Positions 32,944 through 46,500 of a DNA stretch of 64,000 nt are shown here, in pieces. This stretch comes from Scatophagus argus. Its lineage: Eukaryota; Chordata; Actinopteri; Scatophagidae. Location of the stretch: the NCBI RefSeq assembly GCF_020382885.2, contig NC_058496.1, positions 7,370,501 to 7,434,500 on the forward strand. Direction: 5' to 3'. How positions within the stretch are numbered: position 1 is the stretch's first letter; each line of letters starts with the position of its first letter. The notes under the pieces are model-generated. The model had not been told where the DNA came from and made no database searches. It saw only the letters and a program-made list of their open reading frames with translations. The position numbers and the translations under genes were made by a program.

Positions 32944-35900
32944 GTAAGACGAGATGCTTCATTGTTTGTACGCTTGTATGTTTGTGTGTGCAGGTTCTTT
33001 ATGTATTTCATGCATAAAGTTGCACAGGCAGAGATTGTCCAGAGCAGCTATGTGGATGTTGTTGATCAAGAAGAGCGGATCAATTTCACCCTTTGCTGCT
33101 TGAGGTTGTGTTGTCTCGTGTCTATGAACTCAGTGCTTCTGTATTAGGAAAGGGGAGAGGAGTGGGAAATAAAGAGTTGAAGGGCAGCTCTGACACTTTG
33201 ATACTTCCTTTAGACCCGGGCTTTCCCTGCTGGACTGAAACCAAATCAGCACATGAGTACGACACTGCACACAGCCTCTCTCATCGACTTATTTGCAATA
33301 CTATTTAAGTATTCAAATCTAAGGAAATAAGGAACATCCATAGTGGTACAGCTGATGACATTAGCAGAAAAGCTAATGTAACAAACATGAGCTGTTGAAG
33401 TTTTGCCTCCGAAATCAAGGCGGCTTCCAAACCTTTCTTACATTGGGTTTAGTGTTTTGTAGTTACAATGTTGTAAGAGATAAAGCTGTGCAGTTTATTT
33501 CTGTCCGAGCAGGTACCCCAGTGTCCTCTTCTGTTCATGCAGTGCGTTTCATTAAAGTCCTGCGTGATGTACGGCCTGCGGCTATCTGGCGATTGAAGGG
33601 GAAGGGAATGAAGATGTTGTTGCTGAGGCATATTTCAGAGCTTGAAAGCGCTTAACTGCCATGTTCCCTCTTCTTTTTTTTTTTTTTCTAATCCTTTGTA
33701 ACAGAGGAGTGAGCCCTTTCACTTTGTTCTCCCAGCTGATCCCAGTGACGCTTTATATCTCCATTTTTAAAAGCTTCTGTAAGCCCCTTGTAGCGGGAAC
33801 ACTTTCTCTTGACACACGTAAATGCACAGGCTAATCCATAATTCAGCCATTCTTTTCTCAAGTATCGATGTGTTCACTCAGTGGTTCGAGCCATGGAGAA
33901 AAGTGTTTGTCAATATGAGAAGCAGTGCTGCCAAACCCATGTTAATCCAATACTAATTGTTATTTGGGTGTTTTAAAAAAAAATCCAACTCATCGCATAA
34001 GCATACTGTAGTCCTTTGCATCTGTGTTTGTGTTAGGGCAGGTGGGGGTTGGGATCCTCCCCGTGGGAAAACCGGGAAGCCATCCACTGCTGTGGGATCG
34101 CAGTTTTCTGATCTAATTTTAGTTGGATTAATCATCCATTTTATGTCTTAACTGGAGCAGTCTTTGATGTATAGTGGACTTCCTGTTCTCCACAACCCCT
34201 GAACATCCAGACAGTCCCTCATTTGGGGAAAAGGCTGACCTGCATTTGGAGCTCATTTCATGCTGCAGTGGTACAAATTCAGGCCACTGTGGGCTGAAAA
34301 ACTTTACTTATCTTTGTGAAGACTCACAGTATGAATACATGAAGACGGGCACAAAATGTGAGGACTGACATTGTAATTACTCGTAAGTCTGCACTGACAA
34401 GGTTTGCATGAAAGTGAAACTCACTGCTGCTGACTCATGGTGAAGTTACTGGCTGAAAACCCCCCTCTTGCAATGTCAGTGCAATGTTATAAATAATGTA
34501 GATATCCCTGTGTGAAGCGAAAACAATTTAACACAGCTACAGGACAGTCTGAATGAAAGTTAAATCTGACTGAGCTTGATTTTAAAAAGGGAAATAAAGT
34601 GAATGGAAACATGAAAAGTATAACAGTAGGGGGTGTGTTGTTTCCCTCCTCTGTGCGTGCATGCATGTACAATGTACATGCACTATTGTCTGGGAATTGT
34701 GTGCTCTTGTGTCCCTGTCATAGTCATGAACAATAGCTCAGTCGGTGTCTGTACATGACTTTTCTCGAGTAAACCCCTCCTCTCTTTATATCACGTTCCC
34801 TCATTCTTTCCCTTTTTGTTTTATCATGCCACTGTCAGTTAAGTTTTCCTGATTCACTATAGCATGGCGAGTGCTTCTAACTCTGTTCCCTCCGTGCTTG
34901 TTTTCTGCTCTGATTGCAGCTAATTGGGCCTTCTCCATTAAAAATGCAGAGATGTCAGGGATGTAAATGCAGCTGTGCTTCCCAAAAGCACATCAAAGTT
35001 TGTGGAGCATCTGTGTCTCTCTTTGTATATTTTATCTCTGTGATTCTGATGTGCCCTGGATAATGCTGATCCGTAGCATAAAAAATGAATAAAAGATAGA
35101 AAATATCATCAGCGGATTCTTTACCTTCTCTACCGCATACCTCTGTGTGTGTGAGTGAGAGTGTATGTGGTGTCTATATGCATGTTTTCATATTGTAATA
35201 CCCTTGTGACCCTCTCTCAAATTGTTGCCAAACCAGACAACCTGTCAGCTCTGTTTAAGCTCTGAGATGTGACGTCAGACCTGTTATGTATCTCCCTCGC
35301 TTTCTCTCTCTCTCATCTACTCATCCTTAAGCTCCTTTTACCTCCTTTCTTCTTCTTTCATCAAGACATCTAGGCACTGAAGGGGAATACTGCTGAATCA
35401 AACATTGTTGTTTTTTCAATATTATTTTGTGATATTTTTGCGAGGAATCTGGCTAAGAGTCCAATAACGACCACTAGATGGAGCCATATTATAGAACAAG
35501 CGCACATTACATGATTTAGCAGTGCTTTTCTGTTCTGATTAGATGCTGTGAGCTATTATATATACTGACAGTCAGTCAGCCAGTCCATCTGTCCTTCCTA
35601 ACAAAATCTTGCAGGTTGTCACCTCAATCAAGCTACTGCATGGTAAAAATGGATGTTTTCACTTTTTGAAACCCAAAAAGATATAAGACACACCAGAAAC
35701 AGAATTCACGTTATTCAACAATCCTCTCATGTAAGACGCTTTTCTTGACCAAATCTAACAATCTGTGTACATGGGATATGTAGTTGTGCTAAATTTACAG
35801 CTGTTGTGGTTGTGAATATGGACACTGACACTGTCATTAGGTTGCAGGTTTGTGTTGTGTAAATGTCGATCAAAGTGTAAACATTTAAAGACGGCGCTTA

Positions 35901-36289
35901 CTGCATGATTTTGAATGTAACTTATGATTGAATCAGGGTTAGTGATGAAGTCTAAAATTTAAAGATTGAAAGCTGCAATTACATGCTGCAAATATAAAAT
36001 TGTTAGACAGACGACATACTAATGACCTGTTATTCTTAGCAAACTTGTCAAAAAGATGTTATGAGTTTGAGGACAATAAAAATCAAAATGGAAAGTTGAC
36101 ATTTTGGCTAATGTGGAGGAAAGCATCTGTTGTGTCCAAAATGGGAAAGTGCTCAGTAATTTCCACATGAATCCAGTCATTAGGTTATGATTTATTTTCT
36201 TTGTGTTTTCATGAAGGTGGCTTTTTGGGATTCATCTGAGTACAAATAAGACAAAAGAGTCTACGGCCTTGTTAGCTTCTCTGTGAGGC

Positions 36290-36640
36290 TTTAGTTTGGT
36301 CCAGAGGTGTTGGGTGTTAACATCTACATGCTAACATGCTCACAACGGCAAAGCTAACAGTGCTGAGGTTTAGCAAGTGCATTGTTTACCATGTTCACCA
36401 TCTTAGTTTAGCATGCTAACCTTTGCTAATTAACATGAAACACAAAGTCCAAATGGGGCTGATTGAAAGGTCATTAGCTTTAGGACTAACTACGATTTTC
36501 ACCATGTGATGATGCAACAGAAAAGTCAGGTGATCAACACAAGCCATTAGGGTGCATCCTCTCATTATTACAGATATGTTTTCCAAATTTCATGGAACTC
36601 TTGAGATATTTTGGTTTGTATCAGCTGTACAGAGACCAGC
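36290..36640. repeat. Diverged dispersed teleost repeat
   Basis: Phrases such as ACATGCTAACATGCTCACAA, TTTAGCATGCTAAC, TTGCTAATTAACA and CAAATTTCATGGAACTC are characteristic of an abundant percomorph-type interspersed repeat as I remember it. No ORF is maintained. Confidence 0.45.
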
Positions 36641-38947
36641 TGTGTTGCTAGCATGTCAACAAATAATCACAGTAAACGGATTGTAAATTCACCCGTGAAC
36701 TTTGAAGATAGCTTGTCACGGACCATCATGTTGAAGTTCGTTAAAACGTTGACCTGGTGGTGGTGCTATACAAACTGTCCGGTTCATGGCCTTCTGTCAT
36801 CATGCTTTGGGATTAAAAGCAGAGATAAACAGTGTGTGATAGCTGAGAAGCTACTCTAATTTTCTCTCAGTGTGCGCACACACATGCTCACATAGCTATG
36901 CTGTATCACATTTCCTCTGTTGTGGGCATGTTTATCATTGCTGATTTATTCTTAGCTCATAAGTGCACGTGTTGCGATCAGTCAGAATCTAATTGATGAA
37001 CTCTGTCTCTGTGTGCTAAGCTAGCTTTTCTGCATGTGGGTGTACCTTGTGTGTGGCTTTTCCACCATTTCACTCTGTGCTATTTGTGGTTTCAAGATAT
37101 TACATAAGAGCTGATTCTTTTCCTTCTTTCTATTTTCCTTTTTTTCTCTGTCTGTTGCTCATGGCTCTGCCAGGGAGAGAGACAAGGATATTTCCACTCT
37201 GTCCACTCCAGCTGTGTGTCCATAGAGAGAGAGTTTACAACTTCAAGGTGTAGAAGGGTAAACAGTTTGTCACATGATGCCCATTATGTCTGAGAGTGCT
37301 GCCTGGGGGGGTTTGTTTGCTTCTGACAGATCTTGTCTTCTGCAAGACAGACAGGTTTGTCCTCTCAGCTGTGCAGACTGATAAATAAGGAAACAAAGGA
37401 GGGAAAGGAGACAATGTCAGGAATGTTTAAGGACAACAAGAGAGCGTTTCAGATTCGAGCCCTACCCCAAAACTCACTTTCTTTTTGGTCTCAGTTTTCA
37501 AAATATTCACATCCTTGTTATCTCTCCATCTGACACTCCCCACTTTACGATCATCCTGTTTTCCATCTGCCGTGCCTTTAATTTGCTCAATTATTCAGTC
37601 CAGCTATCGCAGATTGAACAGAGACTCTTTCTCTGTGTTCACCAGTGTGTGACATTATTGCCTGCCCGTCTCTGTGGACCAGCTCAGTAAGTTTCTGCCT
37701 TTTTTTCCATGTTTTTCTACATGTGAGCAGTAAACAGCAGGAAAGGAACCTCAAAGTGCAAATAACGAGAAATGCATCTCTGCTGCTTCCTTCATTTTCC
37801 CCCGTTCACCTTTTTTTTTTTTTTTTTTTTTACTGTGGCTCAACTATTCGCCTCTATTAGATTAGTCATGGTCCATGTTTTTCAAAGAACACATCTCATC
37901 TGGCCTAGATGTGTGTGTGTGTGATCATAAAGCTGGGAGAGAGAGAGAGAGGGAGATGTATAAATGTGAAAGCCTGTATTTAAAGTTACATAAGCCATCC
38001 ATGAACAGCCTCAGAGGCTCATGTGTAAGTGGATGAAAGTGTGTGTGAGCAGTGATGAGAGACATCCACACAGTTTCACCATTACTGTTGAATGTAGGTT
38101 TGCTGTATTGATTTGTTTGCTGTCTATCCTGGAGTGAACAATAGATCTTCTGTGTATTTGGTAACACATTATGGATGGGCTAAATTTCCAGCCCAGTGGT
38201 TATCTGTGTGGATTTTTGAACACATACAGGGTACAGTCTTAGTCCTTACTGAAAATATATTTCAGACTTTGTAGCTCTTGTGTCCCTTTATTCATCCTGG
38301 GAAAAAAGTGCTCTTTTTCAGCAAAGCTTTGTGTCATAATCGCTGTAATCCCCAGTTTCTGCTTGGAGCTGCCAAGTAAACAGACCATTAGCAACTCGAA
38401 TTACTCTTAAAAATCATTGTGGGCTGCTCAAACATGTCATCAAGTCACGTGTCACTTAATTTTCACAGAAAAGAGTAAGAGATAATTGCTGTTTCAAAGC
38501 ATCAGTGATCCTAAAGGATGTAGTGTTCCTGGAAGCTGATGAAATGTAGATAGTTATGGCTTAACTGCGTTCTACTTTATAGTTGTAGGGGAGTAGCGAG
38601 GTGTAATTTCAGTGAGATGCCAAAGCAATGAGATAAATTCAGGATACACTGTGAGCTCCAGTCCTCACAAACTCATCAACTTACATCCTTTAAAGTTTAC
38701 TGCTGGCCTCATCGTTTCCTCCCGTTCTTCCCCTGCTCTCTTTTCACCTCCTCTTTCTTGAAGACACAAACATCTGGTTGTCTGTCTGTCCCAGTGTAAC
38801 CAGACTTTGCCTCTTTAAACAGAAAGCATTGGCTGCCCTATACCCTCCTCTTTCCCCTATACAACCGACAAAGCCAAAAGGACAGGGGAGGGGATAAACT
38901 CCTGAGCGAGCTGATGTCTGTTAGCCAGCTGATTGTACACCCAGACA

Positions 38948-38967
38948 GGGAGAGGGGAGGGGAGGGG
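38948..38967 (+). promoter_or_regulatory. tacc1: G-quadruplex-type motif upstream of main TACC1 first exon
   Basis: Four G-runs (GGG, GGGG, GGGG, GGGG) with loops of 3, 1 and 1 bases lie within 20 bases, about 430 bases before the TACC1 start codon. Such motifs also bind SP/KLF/MAZ-type factors. Confidence 0.6.
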
Positions 38968-39375
38968 AGCAGAGAGAGGAGTGACTATTGATGCTCCAGT
39001 AATCTGCACCGTGTGAGTCAGTGCTGTGGAGAGCAAAGCAGCAACAGAAACAGCAGCAGCAGTGAGACACGTTTCTCTCTCACGAGCGTCGAAGAGGAGG
39101 ATGGGAAAGCAGAGCGTCTAGGCAAGAGGAGGAAGTGAGCAAGCCATATAGGAAGCAAGAGAGACACAGAGGCTGACGTTAGGAGGACGAGAGGCAAGAA
39201 GACAGATCGACTGCTTCTTTTTCGAGAGTCTCACATTTGCAATTGAAAGGAGGACTATGAACCATCACAGAACCTGATTGACAGCAGTGACCATCTAAAC
39301 CGATACAAAGGAAGAGGAAGTTTACTGTTACATTGTGAAAGTGGCAGCAGGTTTAAGACTCAACGTGGTGCAGGG

Positions 39376-40496
39376 ATGTCCTGGTTGTCTCCAGTCCAGT
39401 GGGCCAAATGGACATGGTCAGCAGTGACTGGGGGCGCGGGGGACGAGGGACAGTCCAAGTCCCAGGATGACGGAGACAAGTAAGAAGACTAGGCCATATT
39501 GTTTGTGTGTGTGTGAGAGAGAGCGAGTTAGAGGCAGCTGGCTTACAGGTGGGTCTGTGTGACAAATAAAAAGTGAGAGTATCTAGACAGGACATAGTGA
39601 CTTTCTGTATCTGCTTCAGTTTAATCAGGGCTCGATTGATTTTGTGAACCATGTGTGGGGGTTTGTGATGACTGCAGATTCCCCTGAGTCATACTGACAG
39701 GTGGTGAATATATACACACAAAGACAGACAAACTGACCGGCTGATGCTATAGCATAATCTCAGATTCTTTCCTACGCCTTGGACCCCAGTGGTTGGTCCG
39801 TGCTGTCACTGGCTAAAAACAGATTCTTAGTCAAAATACAGACACTCAAACGACTGTTTTGTGAGGCCCTGCTTTGTGTGTGCAGCATCCTGTTTCTCTG
39901 TGAGAAACCAAAGGCTGAGGATCAGGCTGTCTAAGCCTGTTTTAATGTGTGTTTGAGAGTGTGTGCGTGAAGGCTGTTTGGCAGTTGAGGAACAGTTGCT
40001 GAAAGTTGGGGGAAGGGGAAGAAAGCCACAGTTTCCAGAGCTTTTGATTCTTTTTCTGTCCATTTCTAGTTTCTAAGTAACCATCCAAGATCGCAGCCAC
40101 TGGGGCCATCACTGGGACGTGATCCAATGTTTGTGTGGGTGTGTGCGTGTGTGTGTAGGGCTGGGGGTGGGTTATGTATATGAGGATTAGCTCTGGATGG
40201 TGGTGTTTGTGTAGAGCTCCAGCTTGTGTGAATGTGTTTGTGTGAACTGATATCAGAGATGATTGTGGTTGGACATTGGCAGTGTTAGGTTTGTTCCCTC
40301 GTGTGCTCTTTTTCATTAGTATGCAGACTGTTTGATGTGTGTTCAAGTGACTGGGAACGAGTTCACACGCACACACAAACACACTCTCAACCACATGAAC
40401 TCTCACTCTCCCTGTCTCTCCCTTCCTTTTTTGTCTCCACAGTTTGGAAATAAATTTGGGCTGGGTGTCTAGGCAGCTGACACAGCAGACCAAAAG

Positions 40497-40542
<46 letters not shown>

Positions 40543-43500
40543 AGTCTGGTAGGGCACAGTGTGTCCTTATTGAGGGACAAAGGATGCAGGTGGCCTTGTA
40601 GGACTTCACTTCCTCTTCTCTCCCTTCCTCTTCCTTTAACATAAAAGCAGTTTGTTTATTTGGAGCTGCTTAGTGCTGTGAGATCTATTGTTGTTATGTC
40701 ACTTGAAGAAAACAGAAGATTGATATTGGAAAGCCAGTGCTTATTTGTTACAATGATATTTACGCTTCACATCCAGGGGCCTTAATCATTGCCATCCAGT
40801 ATACACGTTATTTAGTTGCTGTTTCTAGCAGATATATGTAGATATTTAGTCTGACCAGCACCTTTTTCCGTGGCTCTCTGTTATCAGAGGCAGCTGCTCG
40901 AGAAGCTTTCGTATAGCTTTAAACCCCGCAGTGTGATTTGTTTTTATCACATGCTCCAGATCACTTCATAGGAACAGTTTTTTGTTTTATGGATCATATC
41001 AGTTTCAGCACATTTTCGTACACGTTCGTTTACATTTAGTTCAAGTCAACTCTGACTTCGCTCTCTCTTGGCCTCTTTTTCTCTGTGTCTTTACCTTTTT
41101 TGTGCATGATGTTTTTTTTTAAGGTTTTCTTTTCTCTTTCTCTTCACAGTTCAGACTCTGAGGGGACCTTTGAGACTCCAGAGGCAGAGTCTCCAGGTGT
41201 TGTGAAGCTCTTGGGCCAGGTGGACAACTCCGACCAGACAGGTGAGATGGCTCAGCTGTTTGCTGATCAGGTGTTCTTACACTGCTCAAAGCACGTCACA
41301 CCTGAATGCTGACAGTGGATTTTACTAAGTTCAAACTGTATTTTTTTTATTTAATGTTTAGACTTGAAAAATTTATCATCAGGTTGAAAATCAATCCAAA
41401 AAGGGTCCGACGGAGTCTGTAATCACACAGACCCCGTCGGACCCTTTTTGGTTACGTGACAGTGCCCTGAAGTACACCCGTACACCTGTCACTGCAGCAA
41501 GCTGGGGTTTTTTCTCTGAGTAAGGTTTCAGTAAAGCTCTGATGCTTCAGTAGTGTATCAACATTAGTATTAAAATGATAATAATGAATAAAAACTGCCT
41601 GATACTTTGGTGGCATAGGTGTGAAAAGTGAAAACTTTCAACTATTAAAGATCAGGGAGTGAAGTCAGACAGCAACACCTGGAAGTATTAATACTCCATG
41701 AATGGCTTTTTTTTCTTTTTTTTACCATGACACTAATGATATCATTGGTCCTTTTTTCCCCTTGACACCATTACTTCTACAAATGTGATAAACATCAAAA
41801 GCTTGGAAATCTCATCAGCCTTCGTTTCATTCTTTCATTGTAAGAAAGCTTGAACTGATTTGAACTGAACTGTGCCAGATGAACGGTGCAGTAAAGCAAT
41901 CTTGCAGATTTTGCAGACATACATTAAAGGGTCAGTTCATGCAAAGTACAGACGAACATTTTCAGCAGCTAATTTAGCTTGTTTTTTGTTTTGTTTTTTT
42001 CCCAGATTTTGAGATATTACAATCAGGGCTCAGATCATTTTTCTTTTGTTTTTGTTTTTCAGACGAATGCAGCATGATCATTATACAAATGCTGTTATTC
42101 TGTGTGGAGCATTGTGTTGCTTACTGTGTTGACCACAATCTCAACTTGCTTTCCTCTGATGGTCACACAGATCTTGGATCAGCTTTTTGTCATGTGTACA
42201 GATAGAGTGTATGAAGAGTCATTAGAGTTAACAGTTAAAGAGCTTCCTCCTATTTAGCGCAGACATGCACATTGGGTGATAAATGGGCCGTAGATGAATC
42301 TGATCTGTTTGAAGCTGCTTAAGAGGCCCTCTGCTGTCCAGTCCACATCCCCCCTCCTCACCCCTCCCACTGCCCTGCTTTCACCCACACACACCCAGTA
42401 GATTATCTGGAGGGCATCTTCTGTGCTGGAACAAATGCTATTATCTCTGTGATATTTGCAAACTCTGTTTCTCCCTCCCCATGTGCTTTCATCAAAATGA
42501 TTGATTTTCACACGCACTGTGGGATCAGGATGAAATTTGTCTGCATGTTTTGAATGTCTCAGCTAGTTGAAATTGGACACGTTTTGATCACAACACATGA
42601 GGCGCTGTACTGGATGATAAACAGAGAGGTGAAAGTATTATTAAATCTATTTTGCAGACAATAACGGTCTCCTTTTTATGCTGAAACAGTCACATGCTCT
42701 GTACAAAATCTGGGTTAGTTTCATAAATAAAAGATCAACTGTGTGGAGAAACTGATATTCTGGTTCCCTATAATTATACTCCCAACAGCTTGCGGGGAGT
42801 TACTGTTCTGTTCATAGGAGCAACCATAGGCCATAATCCAACTGTGTGTACTGTTGAAATAGGACATAGCTGAAACCTTAGAAAGCAATTTTGTCTACCT
42901 GTTTATCTCCCATTGTTTTTCTGTCTTACTTCCTTTTTTGTCTCCTTTTCCTCTTTTTCGTCTATTTGTGAAACTGTAATAAAGCCTGATGTTGTCTTTG
43001 TTGCTAGGCCGCATGGTGGTGTGTACTCTGCTTGACTGGGTGTGGTTCCTCTACATCTGTTCCCTGTCTCCGAAGGGTGTGTGTGTGTGTGTGTGTGTGT
43101 GGCTGAAAGTACCGAGATTTTGAGCAGAAGCTTACATAAACTTGCATCACTTGAATAAATGTGATGTAATAAGTCACACATTAGCTGTCAGTCACGACAA
43201 ACGATGTGAGAAGCTGTTACCCACCCAAGGTGAAACCACAGTGATTTCATTCATGTTGTGTGCATATTGAGAGGAAGTACAGGAGAATACAGGAGAGGTT
43301 TTTTACGGTTTTATTATTCCATGTGGTTGAGTTTTACAGTGTGTGTGTGTGTAAGTGTGTGTGGGGGTATTTTTCAGTAACAGAGAGTCATGTGTTTCAG
43401 CAGCAGTGTGACTCAACAGAGACCAGCCTGCTGCTTTGGTCGTTAGCTGGCTGTTAACGGGATGTGTGAGGACACAGGATGTGAAGGGCTCTGAGAGGAA

Positions 43501-46500
43501 GCCAGAAGTCATTTTAAGTGTTCTATGACAGGAGAAGGAGAAGCCATCAGCTCAAGTTTAAATCCCTGAATAACAGATAAAACCACTAAGTAGCCACAGG
43601 ATGGCGATGTTGGGTTTTTGAAATAGATGTTGGAGGAAGGATTAAGCTGTTTTTCTCTGGGTCAGTACTGGAGTGCTTCTCCTTCTACCTGTCTGATAAG
43701 ATTTTCTCAGTTGCTGTTTGTTTGGTGTCTTTGTGTTCTTACCTGAAACTCTGTGGTGTGCCTCAAGGTTCTGTCCTCGGTCCTCTTTTGTTGTCGAGGC
43801 ATATACTTCCCTTTGATCAGATAATAAGTGATTTTGAAAGTATCTCCTATCATTGCTTTGCTTATGCTCTTCATTAATGCATCTTACTTAACTTTCCTGT
43901 CATCTTATAACGAACAGCATTTTTAAATTAACAAATGACAACATGAAAACATTGTAACAGTGAGAAAGAGGTCACTCATAGTGATGAACCTACAGAAAAT
44001 GAATTATCACCCAGTCTGAAGATTACCTAAGCTTTATGCAGCTTCATAGTGAGTTTAAGCTCAATTATCTGACCGACACACAATTTTGCTTTTGCTTCAC
44101 AGTCTTGCTTCACGTTCACCACTCTCATGATGTTGTTTTTGGATGCAGCAGGCATCTCTTTCCAGCATAAATCTCTTCTCACCACACACTGCAGCATGCA
44201 GCATGATGACATGTCAATGTTTTTCTCGCAGCTTGTTTCCACTGAATCCAAGTACACAAAAAAAAGTTGTTTCAGATTTAGGGGTTCATGGGTTTAACAT
44301 CAGAGAGAGCTGATGTTGTTTTTATTCTTATTATTCTTCCTCGATCTGCATTACGTGTCTATTATCTGATGTTTTTATTGTGAAGAACATTGTGACATTC
44401 TGCTCTTTCTTACCCCCACCACTTCACAGTTCTTCCTGATGTTACAAATCACTCTCTGGACAAGAACTTCAACCAGGATGTGGGCCCAGTTTCAGTCCAA
44501 GAGGTTGATTCCCTGAACAATCTCACAGGATCTTCACCTAACGACAGCAGCTTTGGTTTGGACCAGAACCTCAACCTGACCCTCAGCAACAAGCCCAGTC
44601 CTGGCTCTCTCCTGCTCCAGCCTCCAGCCCTCCGGCCCCCATCCCTGTCCGTCCTCTCCCCGCTAAACAAACCTGATCCTTCAGAGGTGGATGACGAGGC
44701 TCCGGTGACGTCTGACTCCAGCCCGGACTCGAACTTGCTCCCTGGTCATGGCATTTGCGTGGACCCTGACTTGCTCAATGGCAACATGAATTCTGACGCT
44801 GCACTGCCAAACACAAAACTAACCTGTGAGACCAGCAGCTCAAATATCACGTGAGTAAAACATTAGAAGACAAACATGCACAAAGGCCAGTCTTCGTCAG
44901 TCGGTGGCTGAACTAATATGACTCACAGATTTTCAAGCTGAACAAACGCTGCTCTTTTGTGGCCGTAGGGAACATTAATGAATACTCGCTGTTGTGCACA
45001 GTGAACCTGAAGTGATCAAAGTGTTCCCATTTTAATTAGCTGTGGTGGCCTGTTGTGTGTGTTGTTTCTCTCCTGCGCATCCTTTCATTTCTCACCAACG
45101 TTATTATAGTTTTTAATGTTAATTTTTTTCTTTTTTTTGCTTTGAGTTATTGTTCTATTTTTGATTTTTTTTACTTCAGTTCACGTGAGGATTTGTTTTT
45201 AATTGGCCTCCATTATTCCACACATTATTATTTAGGGATATTTTTCAGTGTTCATAGCTGGATGAAATATTTATAGCAACTGTTTTGTGTTTCATGGCAG
45301 AAAATGTTTCTTGAACGGTGAAGAGAAGATAATGTGTCAAACAGTGCCCTCTTGTGGCATTTTTACACTTTTCACACTGATTCACATCTCTGTTATCTTC
45401 ATCAGAATTGATAGAAGTTGGTGACGTCACCCGACATCACTGCACCCTAATTAAATGAGTATTTTGACATGTGTGAAACGTGTAAAGCAGAGTTTCATGC
45501 TTGCGTAATGGGTTCGATTTTAAAGGCCAATATACTGCATATAAAGTTAATTTTGTTTATATATCGTCTATATTGCAACTTAAAGATAAAGGTGAAAATC
45601 TCTTCACATTTTATTTTATTGTCACAATTCAGTCATCCTTTGTTGTTTGCAACTATTTTTACATGGTGGCTTTCTTGCTACGCAGCCTTAGCAGCACATA
45701 TTTGAGAAACTCATCCTTAGCCATACGTTTGGCTTGAAATTTGTCCTGATGATAATGCAGCAAAAGAACCGTCAACCCAAGTATTTTCAATACCTCTCAA
45801 ACTTTTATCATATTTGTGTTAAGTTTGTTAAGGAGTTTTGGTTTTAACAAGGTTTTACTCTCCAGTTAGATCAAAAACTCTCACCTATCGCCTTAGTCTT
45901 GTTTTTTTTTTCTTTTCTTTAATTTTCTAAACTATAATAACCCTGCATTCACCTTGTATTAAACCTAACTCATGTCCCGTCCTCTCCTCTGCCTTCCCTT
46001 CCTTTTCTTTCCAAACCTGTCATTCTGTTTCCCTTCTTTCTCTGTGTGGCATCAGGACTGCTGAGCAAGTCCATTTCCTCTGTGTTCTGTTGTAAGTACT
46101 GTACAAACGTCTGTGCAGGTGTGTGTGTGTGTGTTTGTAACGTAAGTCCTCACTGTTCTCAATACAAGTCCAAGCCCTGGCTCATTCCACAGACTGTTCT
46201 GTCAACCACCTGAACTAAACTTTCCTTCATACACAAAATGAAGGTGAAAAATAAGTGTATGGAGTAGATGTAGAGAGAAGAGGAGAGAGAGAGAGTGTGT
46301 TGGTGGGAACCCTGTAATTCCCTCTAATGCTCTGTGGAACTGTTGTTGCTCTCATCGCAATTTGGCAACAGTCTCTTTCTTTAATCTGCTTTTTCTTCTG
46401 CGTAATTCAGCACTTTTAGCAGAGCATGTGAACTGAGCACACGCACAGAGCACGGCAGTAAGGTCTGGTTGTAAGGCTTTTTCTGTCTCTCCTGCTTTCC

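Larger units (their letters stand above)
32944..39375 (+). other. tacc1: TACC1 long first intron
   Basis: About 6.4 kb separates the alternative first exon from the main one. I find no supported coding exon. It contains a diverged dispersed repeat (about 36290-36640), homopolymer tracts (T run near 37811-37830) and ordinary AT-rich sequence. The 5' UTR of the main first exon probably begins between 39000 and 39100. Confidence 0.6.

Noticed and set aside
39942-40580. 212-residue minus-strand ORF
   Set aside because: Opened by (CA)n sequence with Thr-His repeats, antisense to the TACC1 intron; no domain or splice context.
41396-41451. MicroRNA precursor
   Set aside because: The hairpin totals 56 bases and flanking pairing does not extend, which is too short for a standard pre-miRNA without small-RNA data.
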